A DNA stretch of 64,000 bases, taken from NCBI GenBank assembly GCA_964501785.1, contig CAZCUD010000009.1, positions 84,762 to 148,761 of the forward strand, in the 5' to 3' direction. The notes beneath the pieces are model-generated. The model did not search any database. It worked only from the letters and a program-made list of their open reading frames with translations, and was not told the origin of the DNA. A program made the translations under genes and the position numbers. Shown here piece by piece: positions 1-8,344 of the stretch. Position 1 is the stretch's first letter, and every line of letters begins with the position of its first letter. The stretch comes from DATBSK01 sp964501785. Lineage in GTDB: Bacteria > Actinomycetota > Acidimicrobiia > IMCC26256 > PALSA-555.

Positions 1-1
1 C

Positions 2-796
2 CGCCGGAACGGCGGCCGTCCGCACGATCACGGCGCACCGCAGGAGGTCGTCGTCCGGGTCACCACCGACGACGCCCGGGCCCGGGCCGCCGCCCCGCGC
101 GCTCGGCGCCTCACGGTGCGGGGCGTCGTCGTCACCGCCCTGCTGGGTGCCGTCGCGGTGGGGCTCTTCCTGCTCGTCGGCGCCGTCGCCGGCCTCTTCT
201 CGATCGGCAACCCGTTCAGCACCGAGCGCGTCGATCGCACGCCGCCCGCGCTGCTCCAGGAGCTCTCCGACCTCTCCGACTTCCACGCGGCCCAGGGGAC
301 GTTCATGGTGCAGGTCGACGTCGAGGACGACGTCAACATCCTGCCGAGCTTCCTCGCCGGGGAGCGCACCCTCTTCAAGGCCATCGGGACCGTCGACGCG
401 ACCGTCGACTTCTCGCAGCTCGGCACCGACTCCGTGCAGCTCCAGGACGGCACCGTGCGCATCACGCTGGCGCCGCCGGCGTACGCCGACCCCGTCGTCG
501 ACCCGGTTCGCAGCGAGGTCATCGACCGTGACCGCGGCCTGTTCACACGCGTGGGCGACGTGTTCGGCGACGACACCAACAACGAGCGCGACCTCTACAT
601 CCTCGCCGGCCAGAAGCTGACCGCCGCGGCGAAGGAGAGCGAGCTGCGCGACCGGGCCGAGCGCAACACGACGCTCATGCTCGAGGGCCTGCTGTCGCGG
701 CTCGGCTACCAGGACGTCGAGGTGACCTTCGAGAAGCCCGAGCGACCGGCGGGTGGCGAAGGCGCTCGCACGTCGGACGCGACCGCTCGTCGCTAG
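2..796 (+). CDS. DUF4230 domain protein, membrane-anchored (5' partial)
   Basis: One hydrophobic segment (about 20 residues, rich in V/A/L/G) is followed by a roughly 190-residue outside domain that resembles DUF4230: an early LQELSDLSDFHAAQG stretch, a central beta-rich part and a C-terminal helix with LEGLLSRLGYQDVEVTFE. The first in-window start is a GTG at 116, but it has no ribosome binding site. The frame stays open to the left edge with coding-like third positions (nearly all G/C), so the real start is probably outside the window. DUF4230 has no known reaction. A signal-anchored protein facing outward is inferred. Its stop overlaps the stop of the convergent gene at 793 by four bases. 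Confidence 0.75.
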   Translation, partial: RRNGGRPHDHGAPQEVVVRVTTDDARARAAAPRARRLTVRGVVVTALLGAVAVGLFLLVGAVAGLFSIGNPFSTERVDRTPPALLQELSDLSDFHAAQGTFMVQVDVEDDVNILPSFLAGERTLFKAIGTVDATVDFSQLGTDSVQLQDGTVRITLAPPAYADPVVDPVRSEVIDRDRGLFTRVGDVFGDDTNNERDLYILAGQKLTAAAKESELRDRAERNTTLMLEGLLSRLGYQDVEVTFEKPERPAGGEGARTSDATARR

Positions 797-1962
797 GGCG
801 CGCCCGAGTACGCGTCGTCCATCCCGTACTTCGGGAACGGACCGAAGAACCCGTGCTCGTGGAGCCCGAAGCCGACCGGGCCGGGCTTGCCGTCGACGCG
901 CTGCTCGAAGCGGGCCACCTGGTCGACGATCGTGAACTGCCCGATGCCCTCGATCTCCGCCACCGGGAACTCGCGCCCCTGCACGACGAGCGGACCCTGG
1001 TACATCCCGTGGCGCCAGTCGTCCTCGACGCCGTAGCCGGTCCCGATCGCGATGTAGGCCGGCAGCAACGGCGTGACGTCGATCTCGAGCGACCCGCCCG
1101 GCGCGTCGGGGAAGCGCAGGACGCTGTGGTCGACCATGCGGGTGCCGCTGCGGAGCGAGTGCTCGTACTGCGGCGTGCCGAGCCACTCCGGCGGGCGTGA
1201 CGGGTCGGCCCAGATCCGCATCGCCTCCTCGAGCACGCGCTGGCCGTCGGCCTGCTCGTTGAGCATGTAGAGGATCGAGTGGTCGTCGAACTGCATGGGG
1301 TCGTAGTTCCACATGCCCGTCATCTGCCCTTCGCCCTGCCGGATCCCGGGCGCCTCGGGCTCACCGTGCGGGCGTACGCCCCACGACCGGTCGCGTGTGC
1401 CCCACCAACGGTCGGGGGTGACGTCGAAGCGCTCACCGGCGACCTCGAGCGTCCCCGACCAGCATCCCGTCTGCGCGAAGCGCATGGTGTCGAAGAGCAC
1501 GCGTCCGTACTTGCGGACGTACTGACGGGGCTCCTCGAAGGCGGGCATCGCGCCCTCCCACGTGAGGTCGCAGGCGATCCGCACCTCGCCGGAGTCGGCC
1601 TCGGTCGCGACGTGCGCCGACGGATCGCACACGAACCGGACCTTGTGCAGCGGTTCGATCACCTCGACGCGGATCGGACCGACCGAGGTGTTCATCCTGT
1701 CGTCGAGGACCTTCGACGCGCGAGCGACGTGCTGGACATCGCCGCGCCGCACGCACACGAAGGCGTCGCTCACCGCGAGGTTGGGGTACTGCCCGAGCCC
1801 CATCACCATGAACAGCTCGTCGCTCGAGGCGTGCAGGTTGAAGTAGTAGCGGTCGTAGAAGTTGCGGTCGCTGGTGCCCACGTGTCGCACGGTGTCGGCG
1901 ACCTGGTGGACGGGGTAGTCGTCCCACGAGGACAACGACGACTGGTGCTGGGGGTGATCCAT
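793..1962 (-). CDS. AttH/CrtC-like (DUF7064-type) protein of unknown function
   Basis: 389 residues with no signal peptide. The middle carries a WWGTRDRSWGVRP motif, typical of the calycin/lipocalin-like fold shared by hydroxyneurosporene hydratase (CrtC), AttH and DUF7064 proteins. The sequence is rich in aromatics and beta-strand pattern throughout. It is the last gene of a leftward run that also has an acyl-CoA dehydrogenase, a Coq4-like protein and a DapB-fold oxidoreductase, spaced 14 bases from the latter. A role in isoprenoid, steroid or other lipid metabolism is inferred from that context. The start ATG has a purine-rich GAGGAG about 10 bases upstream. No catalytic residues can be assigned. 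Confidence 0.7.
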   Translation of the reverse strand: MDHPQHQSSLSSWDDYPVHQVADTVRHVGTSDRNFYDRYYFNLHASSDELFMVMGLGQYPNLAVSDAFVCVRRGDVQHVARASKVLDDRMNTSVGPIRVEVIEPLHKVRFVCDPSAHVATEADSGEVRIACDLTWEGAMPAFEEPRQYVRKYGRVLFDTMRFAQTGCWSGTLEVAGERFDVTPDRWWGTRDRSWGVRPHGEPEAPGIRQGEGQMTGMWNYDPMQFDDHSILYMLNEQADGQRVLEEAMRIWADPSRPPEWLGTPQYEHSLRSGTRMVDHSVLRFPDAPGGSLEIDVTPLLPAYIAIGTGYGVEDDWRHGMYQGPLVVQGREFPVAEIEGIGQFTIVDQVARFEQRVDGKPGPVGFGLHEHGFFGPFPKYGMDDAYSGAP

Positions 1963-1976
1963 CTCGTGCGTGCTCC

Positions 1977-3062
1977 TCAGGCGTGGATGCTCGGGTCGGT
2001 CCGGTCGTGGTCACGGGCGCTGGTGAAGCCGGCGGCGGTGACGAGAGGGAGGTCGCGGTGGGTGACGATGCCGGCGGGCGCCGCGCACACCGCAGGGATG
2101 GCGTTGACGGCGGGCATCGCCGTCATGATCATGCCGAGCCCCATGAAGTCGGGCTCGTCCCAATCGGGTGGGGGAAGGATCTGGAGCTGGCTGCGCACGG
2201 CCGGGCGACCGTCGATCTCGACGAAGTAGCCGTGGCGCAGCGGCCAGTCGGGCTCCATGTGCGCGCCCATCTTCCAGCGCACCCGGCACTCGATCAGACG
2301 TCGGCCGTCGACGACGCCGAACCGGCTCGCCTGGACGCCGGCGACGGTGCCCTCGGGGATCGTCATGAACCCGAGGTCCATCGTCTCCGTGGCGCGCGCG
2401 TACTCGACCTCGAAGCCGATCTCGTCGAGCTCGACTCCGAGGGCATCGCCCATCAGCGCCACCGCATCGCCGAACACGAGCGTGGCCCGGTCGGACATCC
2501 GGCTCGTCCTGGGGTCGTCGGGATCGTGGGCGAACCCGACCGACAGCTGGGTCTCGGCCGACGCGTAGCCCGTCGCATCGACGGACTCGAGCACCGTCAC
2601 CCGGTCGATCCGGTCGCAGATGCCGGTCGACACCAGCGCGAAGAGGTTGGCGAAGCCCGGGTTGATGCCGGTGCCGAACAGCGTGACACCGCCCGCGCGG
2701 GCCGCGGCGTCGAGGCGGGCGATCGCTTCGTCTCCGAGCGCTCGTCCGGTGATGAACCCCGCGGTGGACGAGACGTTGACGCCCGCGGCCAGCAGGCGGC
2801 TCATCTCGTCGACGTCGGGCCAGAGCGGGTTGTAGCTGACGCAGTCGGGCTCGAGCGCGAGGAGCGCGTCGACGTCGTCGGTCGCCACGACGCCGACGGG
2901 GTCGACGCCGACGAGCTCGCCGACATCGCGACCGACCTTGTCGTCGCTCCACGCGAAGCAGCCGACGAGGTCGAGGCCGGGGTGGCGCACGATCGCCTGC
3001 GCGGCGCGCGTCCCCACGTTGCCCGTCGTCCACTGGACGACCCGCAGCGGGCGACCGGCCAT
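1977..3062 (-). CDS. DapB-fold NAD(P)H-dependent oxidoreductase
   Basis: 361 residues. The N-terminus has a Rossmann fingerprint (VVQWTTGNVGTRAAQ, GxxGxxxA type) as in the dihydrodipicolinate-reductase-like / 2,4-diaminopentanoate dehydrogenase-like family common in mycobacteria and Acidimicrobiia. Further features are SSTAGF near residue 95 and a GTGINPGFANLF loop near 130. The reading frame is open far upstream, but homology and the clear Rossmann start fix the start at the ATG of MAGRPLRVV. It lies 50 bases downstream of the Coq4-like gene on the same strand. The true substrate is unknown. These proteins are distinct from lysine-pathway DapB, and here the neighbours suggest lipid or sterol catabolism. 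Confidence 0.75.
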   Translation of the reverse strand: MAGRPLRVVQWTTGNVGTRAAQAIVRHPGLDLVGCFAWSDDKVGRDVGELVGVDPVGVVATDDVDALLALEPDCVSYNPLWPDVDEMSRLLAAGVNVSSTAGFITGRALGDEAIARLDAAARAGGVTLFGTGINPGFANLFALVSTGICDRIDRVTVLESVDATGYASAETQLSVGFAHDPDDPRTSRMSDRATLVFGDAVALMGDALGVELDEIGFEVEYARATETMDLGFMTIPEGTVAGVQASRFGVVDGRRLIECRVRWKMGAHMEPDWPLRHGYFVEIDGRPAVRSQLQILPPPDWDEPDFMGLGMIMTAMPAVNAIPAVCAAPAGIVTHRDLPLVTAAGFTSARDHDRTDPSIHA

Positions 3063-3112
3063 GCGCGCAGTCTCGGCGCGGCCGGGTCGGTCGGTCCAGT
3101 CTGGGCGGCGTG

Positions 3113-4286
3113 TCAGCGAGCCGCGTCCGCGCCGTGGCTCTCGTACTCGCGGCCCTCGGCCGCGGCGAGGGCGCGTCCGGCGGCGAGCTGGTACTCGCTG
3201 ATGCCCCCCGGCTCCCACGGGCCGACGGAGCCTGCGTCGCGCGCCCGTCGTGACTTCTCCGGCAGGTCGATGAGCTCGCGCACCTCGCTGATCTGTAGCG
3301 GTGCGAGCTCGAACCAGTTGACGCGCAGGAAGTCGAGCGATGTGTCCCCGGTGACGACGTTCTTCGAGACCGCGCCGCGGTACATCGCGTCGGCGATCCG
3401 CACCGCGACGTCGGAGGTGAGGTGCCCCATGTCGTACTCGAACAGCCCCATGCCGGTCGGCAGGTATCCGGTCTCGAACAGCGACACGACCATGGCGAGG
3501 AGCGAGAACCCCCGTGGGTCGTCGTTCGCGCGGGCGATGAAGGCGAAGACCTCGAGCTCGTTCTCGACCGTCGTGCCGTAGTCGGGCGAGCACGTGGACC
3601 CAGTCGTGCTGCGCGAGCAGCGGCGGCGCCGAGCCGGGGAGCCCCGGGAACACGAAGCCCCGAGCCCGGTACAGCTCCCAGACGCCGCGGCCGAGGGTGC
3701 CGGCAGGGAGCTCGCCGAGGTCGCACCACAGCGCCGCGAGCGCAGGGTCGTCGGCGGTCTGCTCCCATGCAGCCTCGAGCTCACGCGACGTGTGCAGGTG
3801 TGCACTCGCCTCCGGTGTCCAGGTCGACGTGTAGCCCGCGCGTTGGAAGTCGAAGGCGGCGAGTCCGTACGCGCCGTCGGCGAAGTGCTCCGCGGCGCGC
3901 AGCATGCCGTCGTCGACGCCGAGCACGCTCGCGAACTCGCGGATGCGCGCCGCGACCTCGTCGGGGAGCGGGCGCAGCACGAGCGCGTGCAGCAGCATCA
4001 TGTGCACCATCCGGGTGCGGAAGGCGAGGTCGCGCCGCGCCATGGCCTCGCCGTACTCGGCAGCCGAGATCGGGGTGAGCGCGTCGTGGTCGACAGAGTG
4101 CGCGGTCATCGCCTCGGTGATCGCGTCGAGCAGCGCATGCTGCACCGGGGTGAGCACGCCGTTCGGGGTCGCCACGCTCACCACGCCACGGCCCATGATC
4201 TGGACCTCGGCGTGGTCGGGTGGCTCGAGCCAGACCGACTCGTGGTCGGGCAACGGGACCGGTGCGACTGCGCTCACGTCGCTCAC
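3113..4286 (-). pseudogene. Coq4-like metal-motif protein, frameshifted
   Basis: Two frames together encode a protein like the intact one at 47946-48959. The first frame (from a GTG two bases after the stop of the acyl-CoA dehydrogenase) ends its similarity at LLAQHDWVHVLA. The second picks up directly with DYGTTVENELEVFAF. Removing one base from the GGG at 3584-3586 (CCC on the coding strand) joins them into a protein of about 390 residues with a perfect HDxxH-x11-E motif, the zinc-ligand pattern of the Coq4 family. The lesion falls inside that motif. It is either a real inactivating frameshift or a homopolymer/assembly error; the draft status of the sequence makes both plausible. The rest of the frame shows no other stop, which suggests a recent event or an error. 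Confidence 0.75.
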
Positions 4287-4288
4287 CG

Positions 4289-5446
4289 TCAGCGCGGAGC
4301 CCTCGGCATCCCCAGCCCGATCATCGCGATGATGTCGCGCTGGACCTCGTTCGTCCCGCCGCCGAACGTGAAGATCGTGTTCGCGCGGTACGCGCGCTCG
4401 AGCTTGCCCGCGAGCATGGCGCCGGTCGTCCCCTCCTCGAGGTAGGAGCCGGAGCCCACGATGTCCATGAGCAGGCGGTACGCCTCCAGCGCGAACTCGG
4501 TGCCGAACACCTTCGTCGCCGACGCGTCGGCCGGGTTGAGGCCGCGGCTCGAGCCCCAGGCGACCTTCCAGTTGACGAGCTTCAGGAACTCGGTGCGCGC
4601 GTGGAGTCGCGCGAGCGTCGTGGCGACCCACTCCTGGTCGATCACGCGGCGACCGTCGGCGAGCCGGGTCTCGATGCACCACGTGCGCACGTCGTCGATG
4701 CTTCGCAGGATCCCCGACGCCGGGCAGAGCGCGACGCGCTCGTGGTTGAGCTGGTTGGTGATGAGCTTCCAGCCCTGGTTCTCCTCGCCGACGAGGTTGT
4801 CGGCCGGAACACGCACGTCGTCGTAGTAGGTCGTGCTCGTGATGTCACCCGCGATCACCGGCAGCGGCGTGTAGCGGAACCCGGCCGCGCTGGTGGGCAC
4901 GATGAACACCGACAGGCCCTTGTGCTTCGGCAGCGAAGGGTCGGTGCGCACTGCGAGCCACACGTAGTCGGCGTGCTGGATCGCGCTCGTGAAGACCTTC
5001 TGACCGTTGATGACGTACTCGTCGCCGTCGCGCACTGCCCGCGTCTCGAGCGACGCGAGGTCGGTGCCGGCCTTCGGCTCGGTGTACCCGATCGCGAAGT
5101 GCAGCTCGCCCCGGAGGATGCGTGGGAGGTACTCGCGCTTCTGCTCGTCGGTGCCGAGGGTCATCAGCGTCGGCCCGACGCTGTTGAGGGTCAGGAGCGG
5201 CAGCGGCACGCCGGCCCAGTGCGACTCCTCGACGAAGATGAGCTGGTCGATGGCATCGCGCCCCTGGCCGCCGTACTCGACCGGCCAGCCGAGGCCGAGC
5301 CAACCGTCGTGACCCATCCGGCGCACGTACCGCGTGTACGTGGGCTCGTCGGTGTCCTCACCTTCGATCTCGACCACGAGCCGGGCGAAGTAGTCGCGCA
5401 GCTCTGCCTTGAGGGCCTCCTGCTCGTCGGTCAGCGCCAGTCGCAC
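4289..5446 (-). CDS. acyl-CoA dehydrogenase
   Basis: 385 residues with the full acyl-CoA dehydrogenase layout. An N-terminal helical domain is followed by the FAD-contacting stretch AIGYTEPKAGTDLASLET (about residue 120), a middle beta domain with YVINGQKVFTS, and a C-terminal helical domain ending in FGGGTNEVQRDIIA. It oxidises an acyl-CoA to the 2-enoyl-CoA using FAD and passes electrons to ETF. It resembles the FadE proteins used by actinobacteria for steroid side chains and branched or unusual acids more than short-chain enzymes, but the substrate cannot be read from sequence. It is the first gene of the leftward operon and its stop almost touches the start of the next gene. GTG start with TAGACC 8 bases upstream, possibly a leaderless promoter. 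Confidence 0.9.
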   Translation of the reverse strand: MRLALTDEQEALKAELRDYFARLVVEIEGEDTDEPTYTRYVRRMGHDGWLGLGWPVEYGGQGRDAIDQLIFVEESHWAGVPLPLLTLNSVGPTLMTLGTDEQKREYLPRILRGELHFAIGYTEPKAGTDLASLETRAVRDGDEYVINGQKVFTSAIQHADYVWLAVRTDPSLPKHKGLSVFIVPTSAAGFRYTPLPVIAGDITSTTYYDDVRVPADNLVGEENQGWKLITNQLNHERVALCPASGILRSIDDVRTWCIETRLADGRRVIDQEWVATTLARLHARTEFLKLVNWKVAWGSSRGLNPADASATKVFGTEFALEAYRLLMDIVGSGSYLEEGTTGAMLAGKLERAYRANTIFTFGGGTNEVQRDIIAMIGLGMPRAPR

Positions 5447-5473
5447 AGCGCCGGTCTAGCCGCTCCGGACCGG

Positions 5474-5884
5474 TCAGCGCGCAGTCGGAGGCGGCTGCCA
5501 CGACGCGGGGACGACGACGCGCCAGCCGTCGGCGTCCAGCCGTTCGCGTGTGCGCTCGAGCGTGCCCAGGCGCTCGTCGCCGCTGCGCACGTCGAACCAC
5601 CACGTCGACCCCTGGTCGAGCACCTCTTCGACCCGCGCCGTACGGCCCGCGTCGATCGCTCCCAACCGGAGCACCGGGTCGCCCGGCGCCGGCGCCACGG
5701 CGACCTCGACGTCGAGCGACGAGCGGTTCTCGATCGTGACGACCTCGATCGTCGCGGGCGACTCGACGAGGCGCAGTGCTCCGGCGAGCAGCGTCGCGGC
5801 GGCGATCACCCCGACGACGGGGAGGGCCACGGTGCGGAGCCGGAGGACGGGTTCGGGAGCATGACGGGTGAGGACGGACGGCAT
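5474..5884 (-). CDS. small single-pass membrane protein, unknown function
   Basis: 136 residues. A short basic N-terminus is followed by one membrane segment (about residues 18-40, VALPVVGVIAAATLLAGALRL) and a soluble beta-rich domain of about 95 residues with IENRSSLDVEVAV, DQGSTWWFDVRSGDERLG and WRVVVPASW. I do not recognise the family. The ATG is chosen because AGGGAGG lies about nine bases upstream, although the frame is open further. It is divergent from the PfkB kinase across 150 bases. A cell-surface protein of the cytoplasmic membrane is inferred. Confidence 0.65.
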   Translation of the reverse strand: MPSVLTRHAPEPVLRLRTVALPVVGVIAAATLLAGALRLVESPATIEVVTIENRSSLDVEVAVAPAPGDPVLRLGAIDAGRTARVEEVLDQGSTWWFDVRSGDERLGTLERTRERLDADGWRVVVPASWQPPPTAR

Positions 5885-6034
5885 CCGGACGGCCTCCCTG
5901 ATCGCGGGCGTCGCCCCGGTTCTTCCCATCGGACGTCGGAGCGAACCCCGCCGGCGTGGCGTGTGCCCGTTTGGGCGGGCCAGCGCTGCCCAGCGCCGTT
6001 TCCGGCGTCGACGCAGGGGGCAAGTCATCGGCTC

Positions 6035-6955
6035 GTGAGCGGAGTCTGCGTCTTCGCGCCCGGCGTGCTCGTGACGGTGACGGTGGAGGACCACCCCACC
6101 GGCGACGAGGTGCACTTCCACGCGGGCGGCCAGGGCACCTGGGTCGCGCGCATGGTCCACCGACTCGGTGCTCGCAGCGTGCTGTGCACGCCGCTGGGGG
6201 GAGAAGCGGGCGCCGTCGCGCTCGCCCTCCTCGAGCGGGAGGGGATCGAGGTGCACGCCGTCCCCCACGACGCCGACACGGCCGCGTACGTGCACGATCG
6301 TCGCAGCGGCGAGCGCGATCCCGTGATCGAGGTGGACGCGACGGCGCTCGGGCGGCACACCCTCGACGAGCTCTACAGCGTCACGCTCGGCGACGCGATC
6401 GAGACCGGGGTGTGCGTCCTCACCGGCGCGGGTCCCGAGGAGGCGGTGCCACCCCGCACCTACGAGCGCCTCGCGCACGACCTGCGGGCGACCGGCAGCG
6501 TCGTGGTCGCCGATCTGCACGGAGACCCGGCCCGCGCGGCACTCGCCGGGGGGCTCGACCTGTTGAAGATCAGCAGCGAGGAGCTCGCCCAGGACGGCTT
6601 GGCCGAAGAGGGCGCGGAGGAGGCGGCGCTGATCGCGGCGGCACGTCGTCTCCAGGAGCTCGGGGCACGCCGGGTCGTCGTGTCGCGCGCCGAGGCCGGC
6701 ACCCTCGCCCTGGACGACGACCGCGTCCTGCGCGTCGAGTCGCCCCGGCTCGAGGCGGTCGATCCGAGCGGAGCCGGCGACTCGATGACGGCCGCCCTCG
6801 CCGTCGGACTCGCGGACTCGATGCCGATCGACGCGATGTTGCGCTTCGCCTCGGCGGCGGGCTCGCTCAACGTGACGCGCCACGGCCTCGCCACCGGCTA
6901 CCGCCCGACCATCGAGCGGCTCGGCACCCGCATCGACGTCGTGGAGGTGCGCTGA
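6035..6955 (+). CDS. PfkB-family sugar kinase (1-phosphofructokinase-like)
   Basis: 306 residues. The C-terminal ATP-binding signature VDPSGAGDSMTAALAVGL contains the GAGD anion hole and the catalytic aspartate of the ribokinase/PfkB fold. The N-terminal glycine motif reads HAGGQGTWVARMVHRLG, in the place where phosphofructokinase/tagatose-phosphate kinases have GGKGxNVA. The usual Lys and Asn are therefore replaced by Gln and Trp-region residues, so the sugar substrate may differ. The frame is open for long upstream, but homology begins at this GTG, with AGGGGG about 14 bases before it. It is followed after 31 bases by a small gene on the same strand. Substrate unassigned. Confidence 0.8.
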   Translation: MSGVCVFAPGVLVTVTVEDHPTGDEVHFHAGGQGTWVARMVHRLGARSVLCTPLGGEAGAVALALLEREGIEVHAVPHDADTAAYVHDRRSGERDPVIEVDATALGRHTLDELYSVTLGDAIETGVCVLTGAGPEEAVPPRTYERLAHDLRATGSVVVADLHGDPARAALAGGLDLLKISSEELAQDGLAEEGAEEAALIAAARRLQELGARRVVVSRAEAGTLALDDDRVLRVESPRLEAVDPSGAGDSMTAALAVGLADSMPIDAMLRFASAAGSLNVTRHGLATGYRPTIERLGTRIDVVEVR

Positions 6956-6986
6956 TCGGTTCCCGGCTCGCGGGCAGACTCGGGTC

Positions 6987-7235
6987 ATGAAGAAGCAGGC
7001 CGACTACGGGTTCGACGACCATCCCGACGACGACCCGGAGCGCGCCCGGCTGGCCTGGGCCGTCGCCATCCTCGACGACTGCGACGAGTGCGGCGACCTG
7101 CGCGTCGAGCTGACGCTCGAGGAGGCCGGGCGCCCGGGAACCGGTCTGGTCGGTCACCTGTCGGTCGACGGTGCCCGACGCCTGCGGGCCGCGCTGGCGA
7201 CCGCGCTGCGGGACCTCGGTGAGGACCCGGGCTGA
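6987..7235 (+). CDS. small acidic hypothetical protein
   Basis: 82 residues, acidic at the start (FDDHPDDDPERARLAWAVAILDDCDECGDLRVELTLEEA pattern) with one CDEC cysteine pair near residue 31 and a C-terminal helix of Leu/Ala/Arg. I do not recognise it. Its codon third positions are strongly G/C like its neighbours, and it sits between two genes on the same strand, so it is likely real. The CxxC-like pair could bind metal or form a disulfide, but no function is claimed. Confidence 0.55.
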   Translation: MKKQADYGFDDHPDDDPERARLAWAVAILDDCDECGDLRVELTLEEAGRPGTGLVGHLSVDGARRLRAALATALRDLGEDPG

Positions 7236-7286
7236 TCTACGCTCCGGGCCCTTGGTGGGGCGGGCGCGCGGCCGAGGGACACGGGG

Positions 7287-8339
7287 ATGAAGGACCAGAA
7301 GATGTGGGGCCGGCTCAGCCGCCGGTTCCTGCTGGGCGCGCTCTTCTCGTTCCTCGTGCTCGTCTTCGCGCCGATCTTCTTCTGGGCGGTCGAGCACGGC
7401 AAGAGCGACGACGTGCACTCGATCGGCGACGCCTACGGATGGCTCTTCCGCACGCTGTTCGAGAACACCTCGCCGTACAAGCTCAAGACGCAGCTCGGCT
7501 TCATCTCGTACTGGATCGTCCGGGTCGCCGGCGTCAGCCTCGTCGCGTTCGCCACCGCCACGATCGCTTCGCGCTTCGTCGCGACCGTCATCAACCGAGG
7601 AGCGGGCATGGGGAAGTTCAAGGGCTCGAACCACCTCCTGATCTGCGGCTGGAGCCCCAAGGGCTTCGAGATCATCCGCGAGCTGCGGGCGAAGGAGGTC
7701 GAGGACCCGCGACCCATCGTGATCCTCGCCGACCTCGAGACCGACCCGGTCGACCAGAAGGGCGTCACGTTCGTGCGTGGCAACCCGAGCAACTCCGAAG
7801 ACCTCGCGCGCGCGGGCATCGAACGGGTGACCACGGTCATCGTGCTCGCCGACGCGTCGAACCCCAGCTCCGACCCGGACGACCTCGACGCCCGATCGCT
7901 GCTCACCACGCTCGCGATCGAGTCGCTCAACGGTGAGGCGTACAGCTGCGTCGAGGTGGTGAAGTCGGAGAACCGGCAGCACTTCGAGCGCACGAAGGCC
8001 GACGAGCTGGTCGTGAGCGCGGAGCTCACCGGTGCGCTGCTCGCCGCCTCGGCTCGCACCCACGGCATCACCGGGGTGATCGCCGACCTGCTCACGCACC
8101 CCGAGGGCGAGGAGCTCTACCGGGTGACGGTCCCGCCGCAGCTCGTCGGGCAGTCGGTGCGCCACGCGCTCGAGGTGATGAAGGACGTCCACGACTCGCT
8201 GCTCCTCGGGGTCTTCGACGCCGGGCGTTGCGTCGTCAACCCACCGAGCGGCACGGTGCTGACGGCAGAGCAGGAGCTGCTCGTCGTCCGGGCGCGCCCG
8301 GTCGACCGCGCCGGCTTCGAGGCGGTCGCCCGCACCTAG
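7287..8339 (+). CDS. TrkA-N/RCK ion channel-like protein (CASTOR/POLLUX type)
   Basis: 350 residues. Two membrane segments lie near residues 13-36 and 72-95. A cytoplasmic Rossmann regulatory domain follows, with HLLICGWSPKGFEIIRELR (nucleotide-binding start) and VTFVRGNPSNSEDLARAGI, then a C-terminal TrkA-C-like part (YRVTVPPQLVGQSVRHAL). This is the layout of ligand-gated K+ channels of the RCK class and of the CASTOR/POLLUX group. The stretch between the two membrane segments has no TVGYG filter, so canonical potassium selectivity is doubtful. The start ATG has ACGGGG just upstream and a TACGCT hexamer about 45 bases before it that could be the -10 element. Confidence 0.8.
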   Translation: MKDQKMWGRLSRRFLLGALFSFLVLVFAPIFFWAVEHGKSDDVHSIGDAYGWLFRTLFENTSPYKLKTQLGFISYWIVRVAGVSLVAFATATIASRFVATVINRGAGMGKFKGSNHLLICGWSPKGFEIIRELRAKEVEDPRPIVILADLETDPVDQKGVTFVRGNPSNSEDLARAGIERVTTVIVLADASNPSSDPDDLDARSLLTTLAIESLNGEAYSCVEVVKSENRQHFERTKADELVVSAELTGALLAASARTHGITGVIADLLTHPEGEELYRVTVPPQLVGQSVRHALEVMKDVHDSLLLGVFDAGRCVVNPPSGTVLTAEQELLVVRARPVDRAGFEAVART

Positions 8340-8344
8340 CGCGA

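Noticed and set aside
3113..3805. The shorter frame as a separate intact gene
   Set aside because: Its first part (before DYGTT) has no likeness to the paralogue and lies over the other frame; the homology shows one gene split by a frameshift.
4220..6034. A very long rightward open frame before the PfkB kinase
   Set aside because: It runs antisense to the acyl-CoA dehydrogenase and other clear genes, and its product is Arg/Asp/Ala-rich without family features. Long open antisense frames are expected at this G/C level. Only the kinase part is real.
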